From NCBI GenBank assembly GCA_023428025.1, contig JAEYZN010000039.1, positions 27,331-91,330 of the forward strand: DNA of 64,000 nucleotides, in the 5' to 3' direction. Below, piece after piece: positions 23,678-32,308 of this stretch. Position 1 is the stretch's first letter, and the number at the start of each line of letters is the position of its first letter. The notes under the pieces are model-generated. The model had not been told where the DNA came from and ran no database searches. It saw only the letters and a list, made by a program, of their open reading frames with translations. The stretch comes from Bacillota bacterium (GTDB lineage Bacteria > Bacillota > Clostridia > Christensenellales > SZUA-584). The position numbers and the translations under genes are program-made.

Positions 23678-25927
23678 ATGATTGAGGACAAGGAAATATG
23701 GGTTCACGAAAAGGCTTATCTTAACCGCGTTGCCGATGAGATAAAGGTCCAGCTTCACGCCGGGATCAACGCCGCGGATCAATATAAAAGGGACGCGATA
23801 GAGCTTCAGAAGAGCATGTGGGAGGATGTCCGGTGCGCGCCCGCCGGCCTGACCGATCTTGAGGATGTCGCTCAGGTTTGGCAGTACCAAACGGATATCG
23901 CCGGCAAAGCGCGCATATACAGATTCTCTTATGAAAAGGTGAAGCATCTGAAGATGATGAGCAAAAGCCCTTACTTCGGACGGATCGACTTTCTGGAAAA
24001 CGGCGAGATAAAAGCGGAACAGGTCTATATCGGCATCTATAACTTGAGCACAGACGACACGATGGATATCCTCGTGTACGACTGGAGGGCTCCCATATCC
24101 GGCATGTTCTACGACTTTGAGATCGGTCCTTCCAGCTACGCCTGCCCGGCGGGCCTGATCGAAGGGGAGATACTGCTGAAAAGGCAGTACAGAATCGAGA
24201 ATGCCGAAATCGTCTACATGTTCGACAGCAGCCTGAACATCAACGACGTCATGCTTCAGGAGATATTGGGCAAGAGCACCGACAACAGGATGCGCACCAT
24301 CGTGACCAGCATTCAGAAGGAGCAAAACACCGTCATCCGGAACAGCGAGGACAGGGTGCTCATCGTGGACGGCCCGGCAGGCAGCGGGAAAACATCCATT
24401 GCGCTGCACCGGGCGGCTTACCTTTTATACAAATACCGGGAAACCATGAGGTCGGAGAACATCCTGATCTTCTCGCCCAACCATGTGTTTGAGGATTATA
24501 TTTCCCGTGTGTTGCCGGAGCTGGGGGAAGAAAACATTCTGAGGAGCACCTTCGCGGACTTTTTCGACAGCGCGTTGGGGACCGATGTCCAGATCGAAAC
24601 CGTCAACCAGCAGCTGGAATATATCCTGACCGTGGATGACGCTAACGACATCAGACCGGCTTGCATCCGGTTCAAATCATCGCCGCTGTTTCCGGCCATA
24701 TTGAAGACGTATGTGCGGCAGCTTGAAGACGGCATGGGGATTGAGTTCAGAAATTTGATGTACAACGGCGCCCTCCTGATTTCCGCCGCAGGCATTCGCC
24801 AGCTTTTGCGGCAGCAGGACAGCCGCCTGCCCTACGCCAACCGTCTGGAGAAGCTGCGCCGGAGGCTTTTCGCCCTTCTGGAGCAAAGCGAGAACAAGTG
24901 GGCCGGTGACTTGGCTGATGAAGACAATCCGGCAGCCGGTCAGGAAGCCAAAACAGGATACGCGGCTGTCCGGCAGGATATCATGCAGATGACCTCCTGC
25001 GATATCCTTTCGCTGTATGCGGACCTTTTCAGGGATATCGAGTCGTTTTTACCGGCGGGCGATACTGAAGGCTTGGGGGAATACCGCCGTATCGGCGCCC
25101 ATACCCTTCGGCAGTTGGAGCAGGGGATTCTGGATTATGAGGATCTGGCGCCTGTCATATACCTGAAAGCCGTGCTTGATGGTATCGGCCACGCAGCGTC
25201 CATCAAACACGTGATCATCGACGAAGCTCAGGATTATACGGCGGTGCAATATGAAGTATTCAGGCTGGTGTTCGGCAGCGGCAATATGACGATCCTGGGA
25301 GATGTCAATCAGACCGTCAACGGCTATGCCAACGCCGGGAGCTTTGACGCCGTCGCAGACGTGTTCAATGCGAAGGGGACGAAAAGGATCTCGTTGACGA
25401 AGAGCTACCGTTCAAGCAAGGAACTGGCGGATTTCTGCCGGGAACTCCTCGACTCCCCCAGCCACGCCGAACAGCTGAACAGGCATGGGAACAAGCCAAG
25501 GGTCATAAAGGTCGGCAAGAACGATCTGCACAGAAGGGTCGCCGACGATATCATGGGGCTGAAAAACAGGGGCTATAAGCTGATTGCGGTGATCTGCAAA
25601 ACCGCGTCCCGGTGCAGAGAGGCGTACAACGCCATCAGTCTCTTCATGGACATAGGCCTCATCTCGAACCGGAACGAGGCCTATGACGGCGATGTCGTGG
25701 TGATCCCGTCCTATCTTGCCAAAGGCCTGGAGTTTGACGCCGTTCTGGCCGTTTCTATCGGGGAAGCGGACTATTCCGCCGACAGCGACAGAAGGCTGCT
25801 GTATACCGTGTGTACACGGGCCTTGCATGAGCTGTATCTGTACCACTCGGACAACGTGTCCCGCCTGGTATCCGGCATCGACAGCAGCTTGTATGAATCG
25901 GACGAAGGCCAGGATCGTCTGGAGTGA
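23678..25927 (+). CDS. helD: HelD-like UvrD/Rep-family helicase (RNA polymerase recycling motor)
   Basis: 749 residues, close to the usual HelD length. GGGAGG lies 8 bases before the ATG. An N-terminal helical arm (about 1-75) precedes the ATPase core with Walker A GPAGSGKT at 232-239, then IIDEAQDYT in the middle and GLEFDAVLAVSI and YTVCTRALHELYLY near the C-terminus, as in superfamily 1A. HelD proteins bind stalled RNA polymerase and release it from nucleic acid. The gene stands alone right of the phage remnant. Confidence 0.88.
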   Translation: MIEDKEIWVHEKAYLNRVADEIKVQLHAGINAADQYKRDAIELQKSMWEDVRCAPAGLTDLEDVAQVWQYQTDIAGKARIYRFSYEKVKHLKMMSKSPYFGRIDFLENGEIKAEQVYIGIYNLSTDDTMDILVYDWRAPISGMFYDFEIGPSSYACPAGLIEGEILLKRQYRIENAEIVYMFDSSLNINDVMLQEILGKSTDNRMRTIVTSIQKEQNTVIRNSEDRVLIVDGPAGSGKTSIALHRAAYLLYKYRETMRSENILIFSPNHVFEDYISRVLPELGEENILRSTFADFFDSALGTDVQIETVNQQLEYILTVDDANDIRPACIRFKSSPLFPAILKTYVRQLEDGMGIEFRNLMYNGALLISAAGIRQLLRQQDSRLPYANRLEKLRRRLFALLEQSENKWAGDLADEDNPAAGQEAKTGYAAVRQDIMQMTSCDILSLYADLFRDIESFLPAGDTEGLGEYRRIGAHTLRQLEQGILDYEDLAPVIYLKAVLDGIGHAASIKHVIIDEAQDYTAVQYEVFRLVFGSGNMTILGDVNQTVNGYANAGSFDAVADVFNAKGTKRISLTKSYRSSKELADFCRELLDSPSHAEQLNRHGNKPRVIKVGKNDLHRRVADDIMGLKNRGYKLIAVICKTASRCREAYNAISLFMDIGLISNRNEAYDGDVVVIPSYLAKGLEFDAVLAVSIGEADYSADSDRRLLYTVCTRALHELYLYHSDNVSRLVSGIDSSLYESDEGQDRLE

Positions 25928-25939
25928 TCTCACGTCATC

Positions 25940-26076
25940 CCGCGCATCCTGCCGGATAGCTTCGCGGTGCCCTCCCTCATACTCGTCCATCTTCTCCGGC
26001 TGGTCCGGGCGGATCACCTCGGTCTTATACACCTCACAGGGCAGCCGTTCGCACGTTGTGCTTTCATAGCCATAAA
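25940..26076 (-). pseudogene. Possible gene fragment
   Basis: A minus-strand frame reads YGYESTTCERLPCEVYK, then TEVIRPDQPEKMDEYEGGHR, with strongly G/C-biased third positions like real genes of this genome. It has no proper start and runs into the end of helD on the opposite strand, so it would be a leftover of a lost gene. I do not recognise the family. The rest of the gap to 26262 shows nothing. Confidence 0.35.
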
Positions 26077-26261
26077 CCCCTGTGCCCGATTTTAGATTAA
26101 TGCCTTGCCAATTATCAATAAGCTGGTAATATATATGTAGTTGTTTATGAGAGCAAATGCTTTGTCATCAGCGCCACAGGTATCCGCCGTTCGTTCGTAT
26201 CAATGGCTGCCCCGCATTGGGCTGTGACGCTACAGCTTATTTCATTCCCCGGAGGAATCAC

Positions 26262-26777
26262 ATGCAGACAGACACGGCTCACGAAGCCCCGCTCAACACC
26301 TGCCTGAATTGCGGCCAATCCGCCAGCGCAGCGCACACATACACCTGCTATCTCGGCAAAAGGACTTTTGCGCCCGAATCGCTCTCCCGCAGCTCGCGCA
26401 GCACCGCCGCGCGTTTTTTCCTGAAGGGCTCCCGCCAGGAGGCCCTGTGCGACAAGTGTGTGGTGAGGTCCGGCTGGTTCACCGTGCTCCGGGCCGCGAT
26501 ACTGACGGCCGTGTGCATCGCGCTGTTTATTTTCTCATACATGTCCACCGGCGGCGGCTCCGGCCTGGCCGCAGCGGTGTCCATCATCGCTGGGCTGGTG
26601 GGCGTTTTCAGCTTTGCCGTCGCTGTCTGGAAGCTCGTGCTGCTCGCGATGAAAAAATACGCCGGTTTCGGCACGGCCCTGCTGATCGAGCTGTGCAAAA
26701 AAGAGTATCATTCCGATGATATCGACACCTTCTGGACGCCCGCCGAATACCAGAAGCTGAGCGCCCGCAAGAACTGA
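26262..26777 (+). CDS. Hypothetical membrane protein with N-terminal Cys motif
   Basis: 171 residues; the ATG at 26262 has GGAGG 6 bases upstream. The N-terminus has CLNCGQSASAAHTYTC and a later CDKC, which together could bind zinc. Two hydrophobic helices lie at about 85-107 and 112-135. The C-terminal part (KKYAGFGTALLIELCKKEYHSDD) is cytoplasmic. I do not recognise the family. Confidence 0.6.
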   Translation: MQTDTAHEAPLNTCLNCGQSASAAHTYTCYLGKRTFAPESLSRSSRSTAARFFLKGSRQEALCDKCVVRSGWFTVLRAAILTAVCIALFIFSYMSTGGGSGLAAAVSIIAGLVGVFSFAVAVWKLVLLAMKKYAGFGTALLIELCKKEYHSDDIDTFWTPAEYQKLSARKN

Positions 26778-26802
26778 AAATGCTCGGCGCATTGTCATCT
26801 GT

Positions 26803-27978
26803 TCATGTCCGTTTTTGTGGTTCATCCCTGTCCGCTTCATAGACGATGTCCCCGTTCACAATCGTATAAAGGCACCGGGTGAAAACCTCCAGCGGATTGC
26901 CGTCGAATATCGCGATGTCCGCGTCCTTTCCCGCCTCCAGACTGCCGACCCGGTCTGCAGCGCCGCAAATCTGTGCCGCGTTGATCGTGATGGCTTTCAG
27001 CGCTTCGTCCAGCCCCAGCCCTTCTCTGGCCGCCAGCCCCGCGCAAACGGGCAGGCACTGGATCAGCGAAACGGGATGGTCCGTCATGATGGCGACCTTG
27101 ACGCCCGCCCTATGAAGCACGCCCGCCGTTTTGAAGTCCATGTATTTTATTTCGATTTTGTTTCTTGAGGACAGGCTGGGCCCGAGTATCGCCGGGAACC
27201 CGGATTCCTTGATCTCATCCGCAATCAGGTGCCCTTCCGTGCAGTGGTCCAGCGTCATCCTGAGTCCGAATTCTTTGGCGATCCGAATCGCCGTCAGAAT
27301 GTCGTCTGCCCTGTGCACGTGCGCCTTGAGCGGAATTTCCCCGGAAAAAACGGGAAGCCAGCTTTCCAGGTCATATTCCTGCTTAAAGCCGTCGTCGGGT
27401 TTCTTTTTCGCTTCACAGTATTGCCGGGCTTCACAGAGTTCCCGGCGCAGCATCGCCCCTATGGACATCCTTGTGGACGGCATCATGTTGTTATCCCCGT
27501 AGTTCTTTTTGGGGTTCTCCCCCAGCGCGATTTTCATGGCGGCCGGTTCCTTCAACACCATGTTGTCAATGCAGCGCCCCTGTGTTTTCATGAATACAAA
27601 CTGCCCTCCCACCACATTGGAGCTGCCGGGCCCGGTCATGACGGCTGTAATACCGGTTTTTATGGCGTTGTGGAAGGCCGAATCCATGGGGTTGACGGCA
27701 TCAACGGCTTTGATATACGGCGTGATCGGCTTGTTGATCTCGTTTGTGTCGTTGCCCTCCATGCCCATCCCCTCTTCCTGGATGCCGATATGGCAGTGGG
27801 CATCGATCAGGCCGGGCATCACCCATCCGCCCTTCGCATCGATAACAAGGCCATCATCGTTTTTTTCATCATCAATATAATTGTCTATTTTCGCTATCTT
27901 TGAACGCTTGATCAGCAGGCAGCCCTTTTCATATATTTTACCCGTCATTGAAACTATTTTTCCATTTTTGATCAGCAT
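26803..27978 (-). CDS. Metal-dependent amidohydrolase
   Basis: 391 residues of the amidohydrolase superfamily. The first metal motif is DAHCHIG (His61, His63); further ligands are in KAHVHRADD, LDHCTEGH and the Asp of MTDHPV. A C-terminal GSLEAGKDADIAIFDG closes the composite beta-sandwich. The pattern is that of the imidazolonepropionase-like / prolidase-like group that cleaves cyclic amides or dipeptides, but the substrate is not clear. The gene is convergent with the preceding membrane protein and stands alone. Confidence 0.88.
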   Translation of the reverse strand: MLIKNGKIVSMTGKIYEKGCLLIKRSKIAKIDNYIDDEKNDDGLVIDAKGGWVMPGLIDAHCHIGIQEEGMGMEGNDTNEINKPITPYIKAVDAVNPMDSAFHNAIKTGITAVMTGPGSSNVVGGQFVFMKTQGRCIDNMVLKEPAAMKIALGENPKKNYGDNNMMPSTRMSIGAMLRRELCEARQYCEAKKKPDDGFKQEYDLESWLPVFSGEIPLKAHVHRADDILTAIRIAKEFGLRMTLDHCTEGHLIADEIKESGFPAILGPSLSSRNKIEIKYMDFKTAGVLHRAGVKVAIMTDHPVSLIQCLPVCAGLAAREGLGLDEALKAITINAAQICGAADRVGSLEAGKDADIAIFDGNPLEVFTRCLYTIVNGDIVYEADRDEPQKRT

Positions 27979-28070
27979 GGTGACACCTATTCAAAGATAT
28001 TATTTCCTAGAATAGTTTGTCCCTTTATCAGCGAATAATAACGACAGTAAAATATCGAAAGGGGATATTT

Positions 28071-28211
28071 ATGGACAGGAATTCTAGCTGGAAGAATGGC
28101 ACGGAGCAGAACAACCGGAACAACCAGAACGAACAGAAGAACCGGAACGAGCAGAAGAACCGCAATAAGGACAACTGCCAGAACAGGCAGCAGAATAAGG
28201 ATAACAAATAA
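28071..28211 (+). CDS. 46-residue Asn/Gln/Lys-rich protein
   Basis: This short protein consists almost only of Asn, Gln, Lys, Arg and Glu in NEQKNRN-like repeats, with one Cys. AAGGGG lies before the ATG at 28071, and a strong palindromic terminator follows. The composition is like small spore or stress-associated proteins of Clostridia, but I cannot assign it. It would be disordered and highly soluble. Confidence 0.55.
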   Translation: MDRNSSWKNGTEQNNRNNQNEQKNRNEQKNRNKDNCQNRQQNKDNK

Positions 28212-28244
28212 CATCCTTTCCTGTTGCCCATGTCTGTGCACAAG

Positions 28245-28270
28245 AATAAGAAGCATTAATGCTTCTTATT
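28245..28270. terminator. Bidirectional terminator (perfect palindrome)
   Basis: AATAAGAAGCATT followed directly by AATGCTTCTTATT is a perfect 26-base palindrome between two convergent genes. Confidence 0.7.
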
Positions 28271-28323
28271 CCTTATCAAGCGTATCTCCCGCCGCCTGCG
28301 TTAACGTCTTCGGTATAAATTGC

Positions 28324-28638
28324 TTATGTGATATTGTCAAATTGCCCCCGGGCGTATTTGATTCCGCTTGGCAGCAGCTTGATGTTGTTCTCATCAAATT
28401 CAATAAAATCAAAGGCCTGCAGGCTCTCGAGGTGCGTCCGGGCCTGATTCGTTGATAATCCGGCACGGCTCAAGACTGATTGCAAGCCACAGGAATCGGC
28501 GTCAAAATTCACGGTGTCCCGGTTCTTATTTTTCCAAGCATTATACAGCTCTCTGATGATCTTTAATTCCGCATCCTGTATTTTATCGGCTATCCTCATC
28601 GTTTTTATCCTTATTGAAAGATCAGACAACATTCTCAT
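28324..28638 (-). CDS. Small winged-helix-like protein
   Basis: Up to 104 residues; an alternative start at 28599 (MRIADKIQ) has AAGGAT 8 bases upstream and may be the real one. The layout of helices followed by GLSTNQARTHLESLQAFDFIEFDENNIKLLPSG is that of a winged-helix DNA-binding domain. No partner gene is adjacent. Confidence 0.55.
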   Translation of the reverse strand: MRMLSDLSIRIKTMRIADKIQDAELKIIRELYNAWKNKNRDTVNFDADSCGLQSVLSRAGLSTNQARTHLESLQAFDFIEFDENNIKLLPSGIKYARGQFDNIT

Positions 28639-29068
28639 CCACCATGCCTGTCAGACATTATTCTGCACAAACATCGCCTGCTTATCCTGATCGGATGTTT
28701 GAAATTCATACTGGTTGCGCTATATAACGACCTTCCAGAGTTTTACTTCCCGTAAAGCGATCGGGCAGAATTCAGCGAAGGATATTGCTTTATACGAAAA
28801 AATGATATATTATGGAAACATCATCAATGAACTCAAACATGTCTCTCAGGCTGTATTTTTCCGGAACACCCCTTATTTTCATCATCGCGCTGCCGCTTCT
28901 CTATCGTATGTCTGCCGCGCCTGTTCACCGGCGTGGCGATCTGTTTTAGAACGTGCTGCTGCGGTTATCGGTCTGAACCCCGCCCGGCATGCCGGGCACG
29001 AATATACATATCCCTACTTTTGGATATCTCTCTGCTTGCGTCATCTCATGTATGCAGGAGGCGTCGCC
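28639..29068. other. Gene-free stretch
   Basis: No gene, RNA or clear repeat is seen. The plus frame is open through most of it, but without a ribosome site or recognisable protein before 29069. A promoter for the Cys-rich gene must lie here. Confidence 0.4.
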
Positions 29069-29497
29069 ATGAACAAAAAACGGGCGCTCGTTGACAGGTT
29101 TCCCCCTTCGGAGCCGTGCAGCTGCGCGGTCTGCGCCGGTTATTGCATGCGCCCCGGCTGGTGGACGGTGCAGGAGGCGCACAAAGCGTTGGACGCCGGG
29201 CTTGCTTACCGCATGATGCTGGAGCTGTCGCCCGAATTGACATTCGGCGTGCTGGCCCCGGCGCTGCGCGGCTGCGAGGGCCGGATTGCGGCGCTGCCCA
29301 TGTCGTCCGGCTGCTGCTTTTTCAGCAACGGTTTATGCGAGCTGTTCGGCACGGGGCTGGAGCCGCTGGAATGCCGGTTCTGCCACCATGTGCGGGCAGA
29401 CGCGGGGCAAAGCTGCCACACGGCGCTGGAGGCGGACTGGAATACTCCGGCCGGGCAGGCGCTGGTCATCCGCTGGCTCTGCGCCATCCGCAGATAA
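29069..29497 (+). CDS. Conserved Cys-rich hypothetical protein
   Basis: 142 residues, GGAGG 8 bases before the ATG. Eleven cysteines occur, in CSCAVCAGYC near the N-terminus, GCEG, SSGCCFFSNGLCEL, and ECRFCHH later. A W-W-T-V-Q-E-A-H segment precedes the middle. This arrangement points to bound zinc or an iron-sulfur centre; proteins like it are found in Clostridia without assigned function. It stands upstream of the TlpA operon but is separated by 173 bases. Confidence 0.65.
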   Translation: MNKKRALVDRFPPSEPCSCAVCAGYCMRPGWWTVQEAHKALDAGLAYRMMLELSPELTFGVLAPALRGCEGRIAALPMSSGCCFFSNGLCELFGTGLEPLECRFCHHVRADAGQSCHTALEADWNTPAGQALVIRWLCAIRR

Positions 29498-29670
29498 TAT
29501 GTCTCTTCGGCGCAGGCGCTGCCTTATCGGGATTGCGTGCACCCTATCCACCGACGGAGATATCCACAGAAAATGTGACAACAATCGCGGCGGCCGCGCC
29601 TGTCCTCACGGTTGACGCGTATTTGCGCAGCATATATAGTGGTATCATAAGAAATTCCCGGAGGTATATG

Positions 29671-30318
29671 ATGCGTTTCAGATATATCGCTCTCTTTGCC
29701 GTTATCGCCATGCTGCTGACGGCGGCGCTGGCCGGATGCGGTCCCGATGTTTCGGGCCTGGAGCCCGGCGGCCAGCCGCAGGATGAGTCAGAGTTGCCCA
29801 CGCTCGCGCCCAGCCCCACCGTTTTCGTCCTGGCTACTCCCGAACCGGAAGCCGAGGCCGCCGAGGCGTCCGCCGAACCCGCGTCGGGGGAAGACGGCTA
29901 CAAAGTGGGTCAGGCGATGCCCGACTTCTCGGTGCCCCTGGTGGGCGGCGGCACGTTCACGCTGTCCGAGAACCTTGGCAGGCCGGTGTTCATCAACCTG
30001 TACGCCACCTGGTGCCCGCCCTGCGTGGGCGAGATGCCCGAGATCGACCAGCTCTATGCGGAGCTGGGCGGCGAGGTCAGCTTCATCGCCATCGACGTCG
30101 GCGAAGACGAAGCCACCGCGCAAGCCTTCGCGGACAGCAACGGCTTCGCCATGCCCCTCGCGTATTCGGAGGACGGCGCGCCCCTGCCGGGCTACAAGAT
30201 CGAGTTTATTCCGCAAACCTTCGTGCTCAAAGCGGACGGCACCATCGCCGCCTACTTTGGCGGATCGTCCGACTACGACGGTTTTCAGGCCGCGATACAG
30301 GAGGCCATGGCGCAATGA
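29671..30318 (+). CDS. TlpA-type thioredoxin-fold lipoprotein
   Basis: 215 residues. A lipobox LAGC (Cys23) makes it an exported lipoprotein; an acidic, Pro-rich linker runs to about 75. The thioredoxin fold carries WCPPC (about 112-116) and the cis-Pro in EFIPQTF. It would reduce or oxidise disulfides outside the membrane. The second of two adjacent ATGs is preferred from the GGAGG spacing. The stop overlaps the next gene by 4 bases (ATGA), so translation is coupled. Confidence 0.92.
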   Translation: MRFRYIALFAVIAMLLTAALAGCGPDVSGLEPGGQPQDESELPTLAPSPTVFVLATPEPEAEAAEASAEPASGEDGYKVGQAMPDFSVPLVGGGTFTLSENLGRPVFINLYATWCPPCVGEMPEIDQLYAELGGEVSFIAIDVGEDEATAQAFADSNGFAMPLAYSEDGAPLPGYKIEFIPQTFVLKADGTIAAYFGGSSDYDGFQAAIQEAMAQ

Positions 30319-30461
30319 GCCGCGCAAAGAGACGGACGGTGCAGGCCGTGCTGATCGGACTCGGCGTCACGATGATCGTGCTCGGCATCGTCACCGGAGA
30401 GCTGAAGGTCATCCTCAACAAGGCGATATACATCTGTCTGGAGTGCATCGGCATTGGTTAA
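30315..30461 (+). CDS. CD1871A-type small CXXC membrane protein
   Basis: 48 residues: a basic start (MSRAKRRT), one membrane helix (about 9-28), and a C-terminal CLEC motif (CXXC, about residues 41-44). It belongs to the small CXXC family found between TlpA-like and polyferredoxin genes in Clostridia. It overlaps both neighbours (4 bases upstream, 8 downstream), so the three proteins are probably made in step. It is a good candidate for a thiol relay across the membrane face. Confidence 0.82.
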   Translation: MSRAKRRTVQAVLIGLGVTMIVLGIVTGELKVILNKAIYICLECIGIG

Positions 30462-31320
30462 GCGGCGGATCGTTCAGGCGCTGACGGCGCTGCTGTACAA
30501 CCTGAATCTCCCCGGCTTTGCGACGGGCAGCATCTATCAGGGCAAGCTCAAAAGCATCTGCGTGCCGGGCTTCAACTGTTACTCCTGCCCCGGCGCGGTG
30601 GGCTCCTGCCCCATCGGCGCGCTCCAGTCGGCCATGGGCGCGGTGTCCCTCAAGGTCAGCTTCTACGTGGTCGGCTTTCTGATATTCGTCGGCGCGCTGG
30701 TCGGGCGGTTCATCTGCGGCTGGGCGTGCCCCTTCGGCCTGATACAGGAGCTGCTGCACAAGATACACTCCCGCAAGCTGCGGCACAAGCGGGCCTTCGG
30801 CGTGCTCAAATACGGCAAGTACGTGATGCTCGGCATTTTCGTGCTGCTGCTGCCCATCGTGTTCTATCTTGAGAGCGGCATCCCCACGCCCGCCTTCTGC
30901 AAATACATCTGCCCCGCCGGCACGCTGGAAGCGGGCATCCCGCTGGTGGCGCTCAACGAGTCGCTGCAAAACAGCGTGGGCTGGCTGTTCTCCTGGAAGA
31001 TGCTGATCCTCGTCGGGATGATCACGGCAGCGGTGTTCATCTGGCGGCCCTTCTGCCGCTTTCTCTGCCCGCTGGGCGCGGTCTACGCGCTGTTCAACAG
31101 GATATCCGTGTTCGGCATGCGCATGGAGCCCGCGGCCTGCACGCACTGCAAGGCCTGCGCCCGCGCGTGTAAAGCGGACATCGATCCCGCCAGGACGCCC
31201 AACAGCGCCGAGTGCGTGCGCTGCGGCGACTGCGTGAAGGCCTGCCCCACCGGCGCATTGAAATTCGGCATGGTGTACAAAAAAGAACCGACGGCGGATG
31301 TTCCCGAACGGCAGGTATAA
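30454..31320 (+). CDS. NapH/MauN-like membrane 4Fe-4S ferredoxin
   Basis: 288 residues, starting at a TTG at 30454 inside the end of the preceding gene. It has about four membrane helices and several Cys clusters: NCYSCPGAVGSCPIG, CGWACPFG, CKYICPAG, CRFLCPLG, and two ferredoxin motifs near the C-terminus (CTHCKACARACK, CVRCGDCVKACP). Such polyferredoxins pass electrons at the membrane. In this operon it may feed reducing power to the TlpA protein through the CXXC protein. A terminator follows. Confidence 0.9.
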   Translation: MVKRRIVQALTALLYNLNLPGFATGSIYQGKLKSICVPGFNCYSCPGAVGSCPIGALQSAMGAVSLKVSFYVVGFLIFVGALVGRFICGWACPFGLIQELLHKIHSRKLRHKRAFGVLKYGKYVMLGIFVLLLPIVFYLESGIPTPAFCKYICPAGTLEAGIPLVALNESLQNSVGWLFSWKMLILVGMITAAVFIWRPFCRFLCPLGAVYALFNRISVFGMRMEPAACTHCKACARACKADIDPARTPNSAECVRCGDCVKACPTGALKFGMVYKKEPTADVPERQV

Positions 31321-31337
31321 TCAAAGACAAGAAACAG

Positions 31338-31373
31338 CAGCGAACCACGTCAGTGCAGGGTTCGCTGTTTTTT
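31338..31373 (+). terminator. Terminator of the TlpA operon
   Basis: CAGCGAACC and GGTTCGCTG form a 9-base stem with a 12-base loop and a T-run. Confidence 0.88.
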
Positions 31374-31490
31374 ATCGGCTGTGAACCGTACCCAGGAAAT
31401 ATCGTTTTAAAAATTCTGTTGTTTTCTATTTTAAAGCGTATTAAGCTCACACTGAACGGTCGGGTTACGCATTTAGCGAGGAGACAGCAC

Positions 31491-31946
31491 ATGATTATGA
31501 CTCTCGAGAACATCGCGCCTTGCCGCATCGCTTACATCCGAAGGGTTGGCGCTTACGGGATGGGCAACGCGCAGGCCATAAAGCAGCTGAAAAGCTGGGC
31601 GCAAGCGCATGGCCTGCTCGGCGGCGATTCGGTCGTCCTCGGCATCGCGCGGGACGACCCTGCCGACACGAAACCCGAAGACTGCCGTTATGACGCCTGC
31701 ATTGTGGTGGCAGACGATTATCGGGTCACCGGCGAACATATCAGCATCGGGACCGTCGGCGGCGGCCAATACGCCGTTTTCACCATCGCCCACACAGTGG
31801 AAGCTGTCGGTGAAGCGTGGTTGAATATCTTTTCCGAGCTGGCGTAGCGGCAATATCAGCCTGACGCTTCGTGTCCCATCCTTGAGCGGTATAAAGCCAG
31901 TATGGCGAAAGACCACCGCTGCGAAATATGCGTGCCAGTCAACTGA
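31491..31946 (+). pseudogene. GyrI-like small-molecule-binding protein, interrupted by in-frame TAG
   Basis: From the ATG at 31491 (GAGGAG upstream) the protein reads as a GyrI-like/SbmC domain (APCRIAYIRRVGAYG, GGQYAVFTIAHTVEAV, AWLNIFSELA). A TAG at 31845-31847 stops it after 118 residues. In the same frame the missing C-terminus follows (QPDASCPILERYK ... CEICVPVN) up to a TGA at 31944. One base change separates the TAG from a sense codon. The domain alone binds hydrophobic small molecules. The stop may be a real mutation or an error. Confidence 0.75.
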
Positions 31947-32080
31947 AAGCGAGCACGGCAGCGTTGCATCAACAAGCGGATCGTTAGACCTCGACCACGG
32001 CGCTGCCCACCTTATACCCTGTTTCGACATACCGGCGCGCATCCGCCATCTCCAGCAGAAACGTTTTGCCGACCACCGCT

Positions 32081-32308
32081 CTATTCCTCTTCATTTACGG
32101 AATAGCTGAACACCTCTTCGATGCCCACGCCGAACGCGTCGGCGATACGGAACGCCAGCTCCAGCGAGGGCGCGTATTTGCCCGCCTCAATAGAGATGAT
32201 GGTTTGTCTTGAGGCGCCCGCCTTTTCGGCCAGTTCCTGCTGGGTCATCTCATCCGCAAAAAAGCGGAGCTTGCGTATATTGTTGCTGATCTCGATTTTC
32301 CTAGGCAT
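32081..32308 (-). CDS. XRE-family regulator
   Basis: 75 residues; the start at 32308 (MPRKIEISNNIRKLR) overlaps the membrane gene stop by 8 bases and has a GGGCG-type site. One HTH_3 domain (TQQELAEKAGASRQTIISIEAGKYAPS). It is the second gene of a two-gene unit with the membrane protein, the reverse order of the unit at 18739. Confidence 0.9.
   Translation of the reverse strand: MPRKIEISNNIRKLRFFADEMTQQELAEKAGASRQTIISIEAGKYAPSLELAFRIADAFGVGIEEVFSYSVNEEE

Noticed and set aside
30315..30461. Treating the 48-residue ORF as noise
   Set aside because: Rejected this doubt: ATGA overlap, membrane helix, CXXC and conserved position between TlpA and polyferredoxin genes support a real gene.
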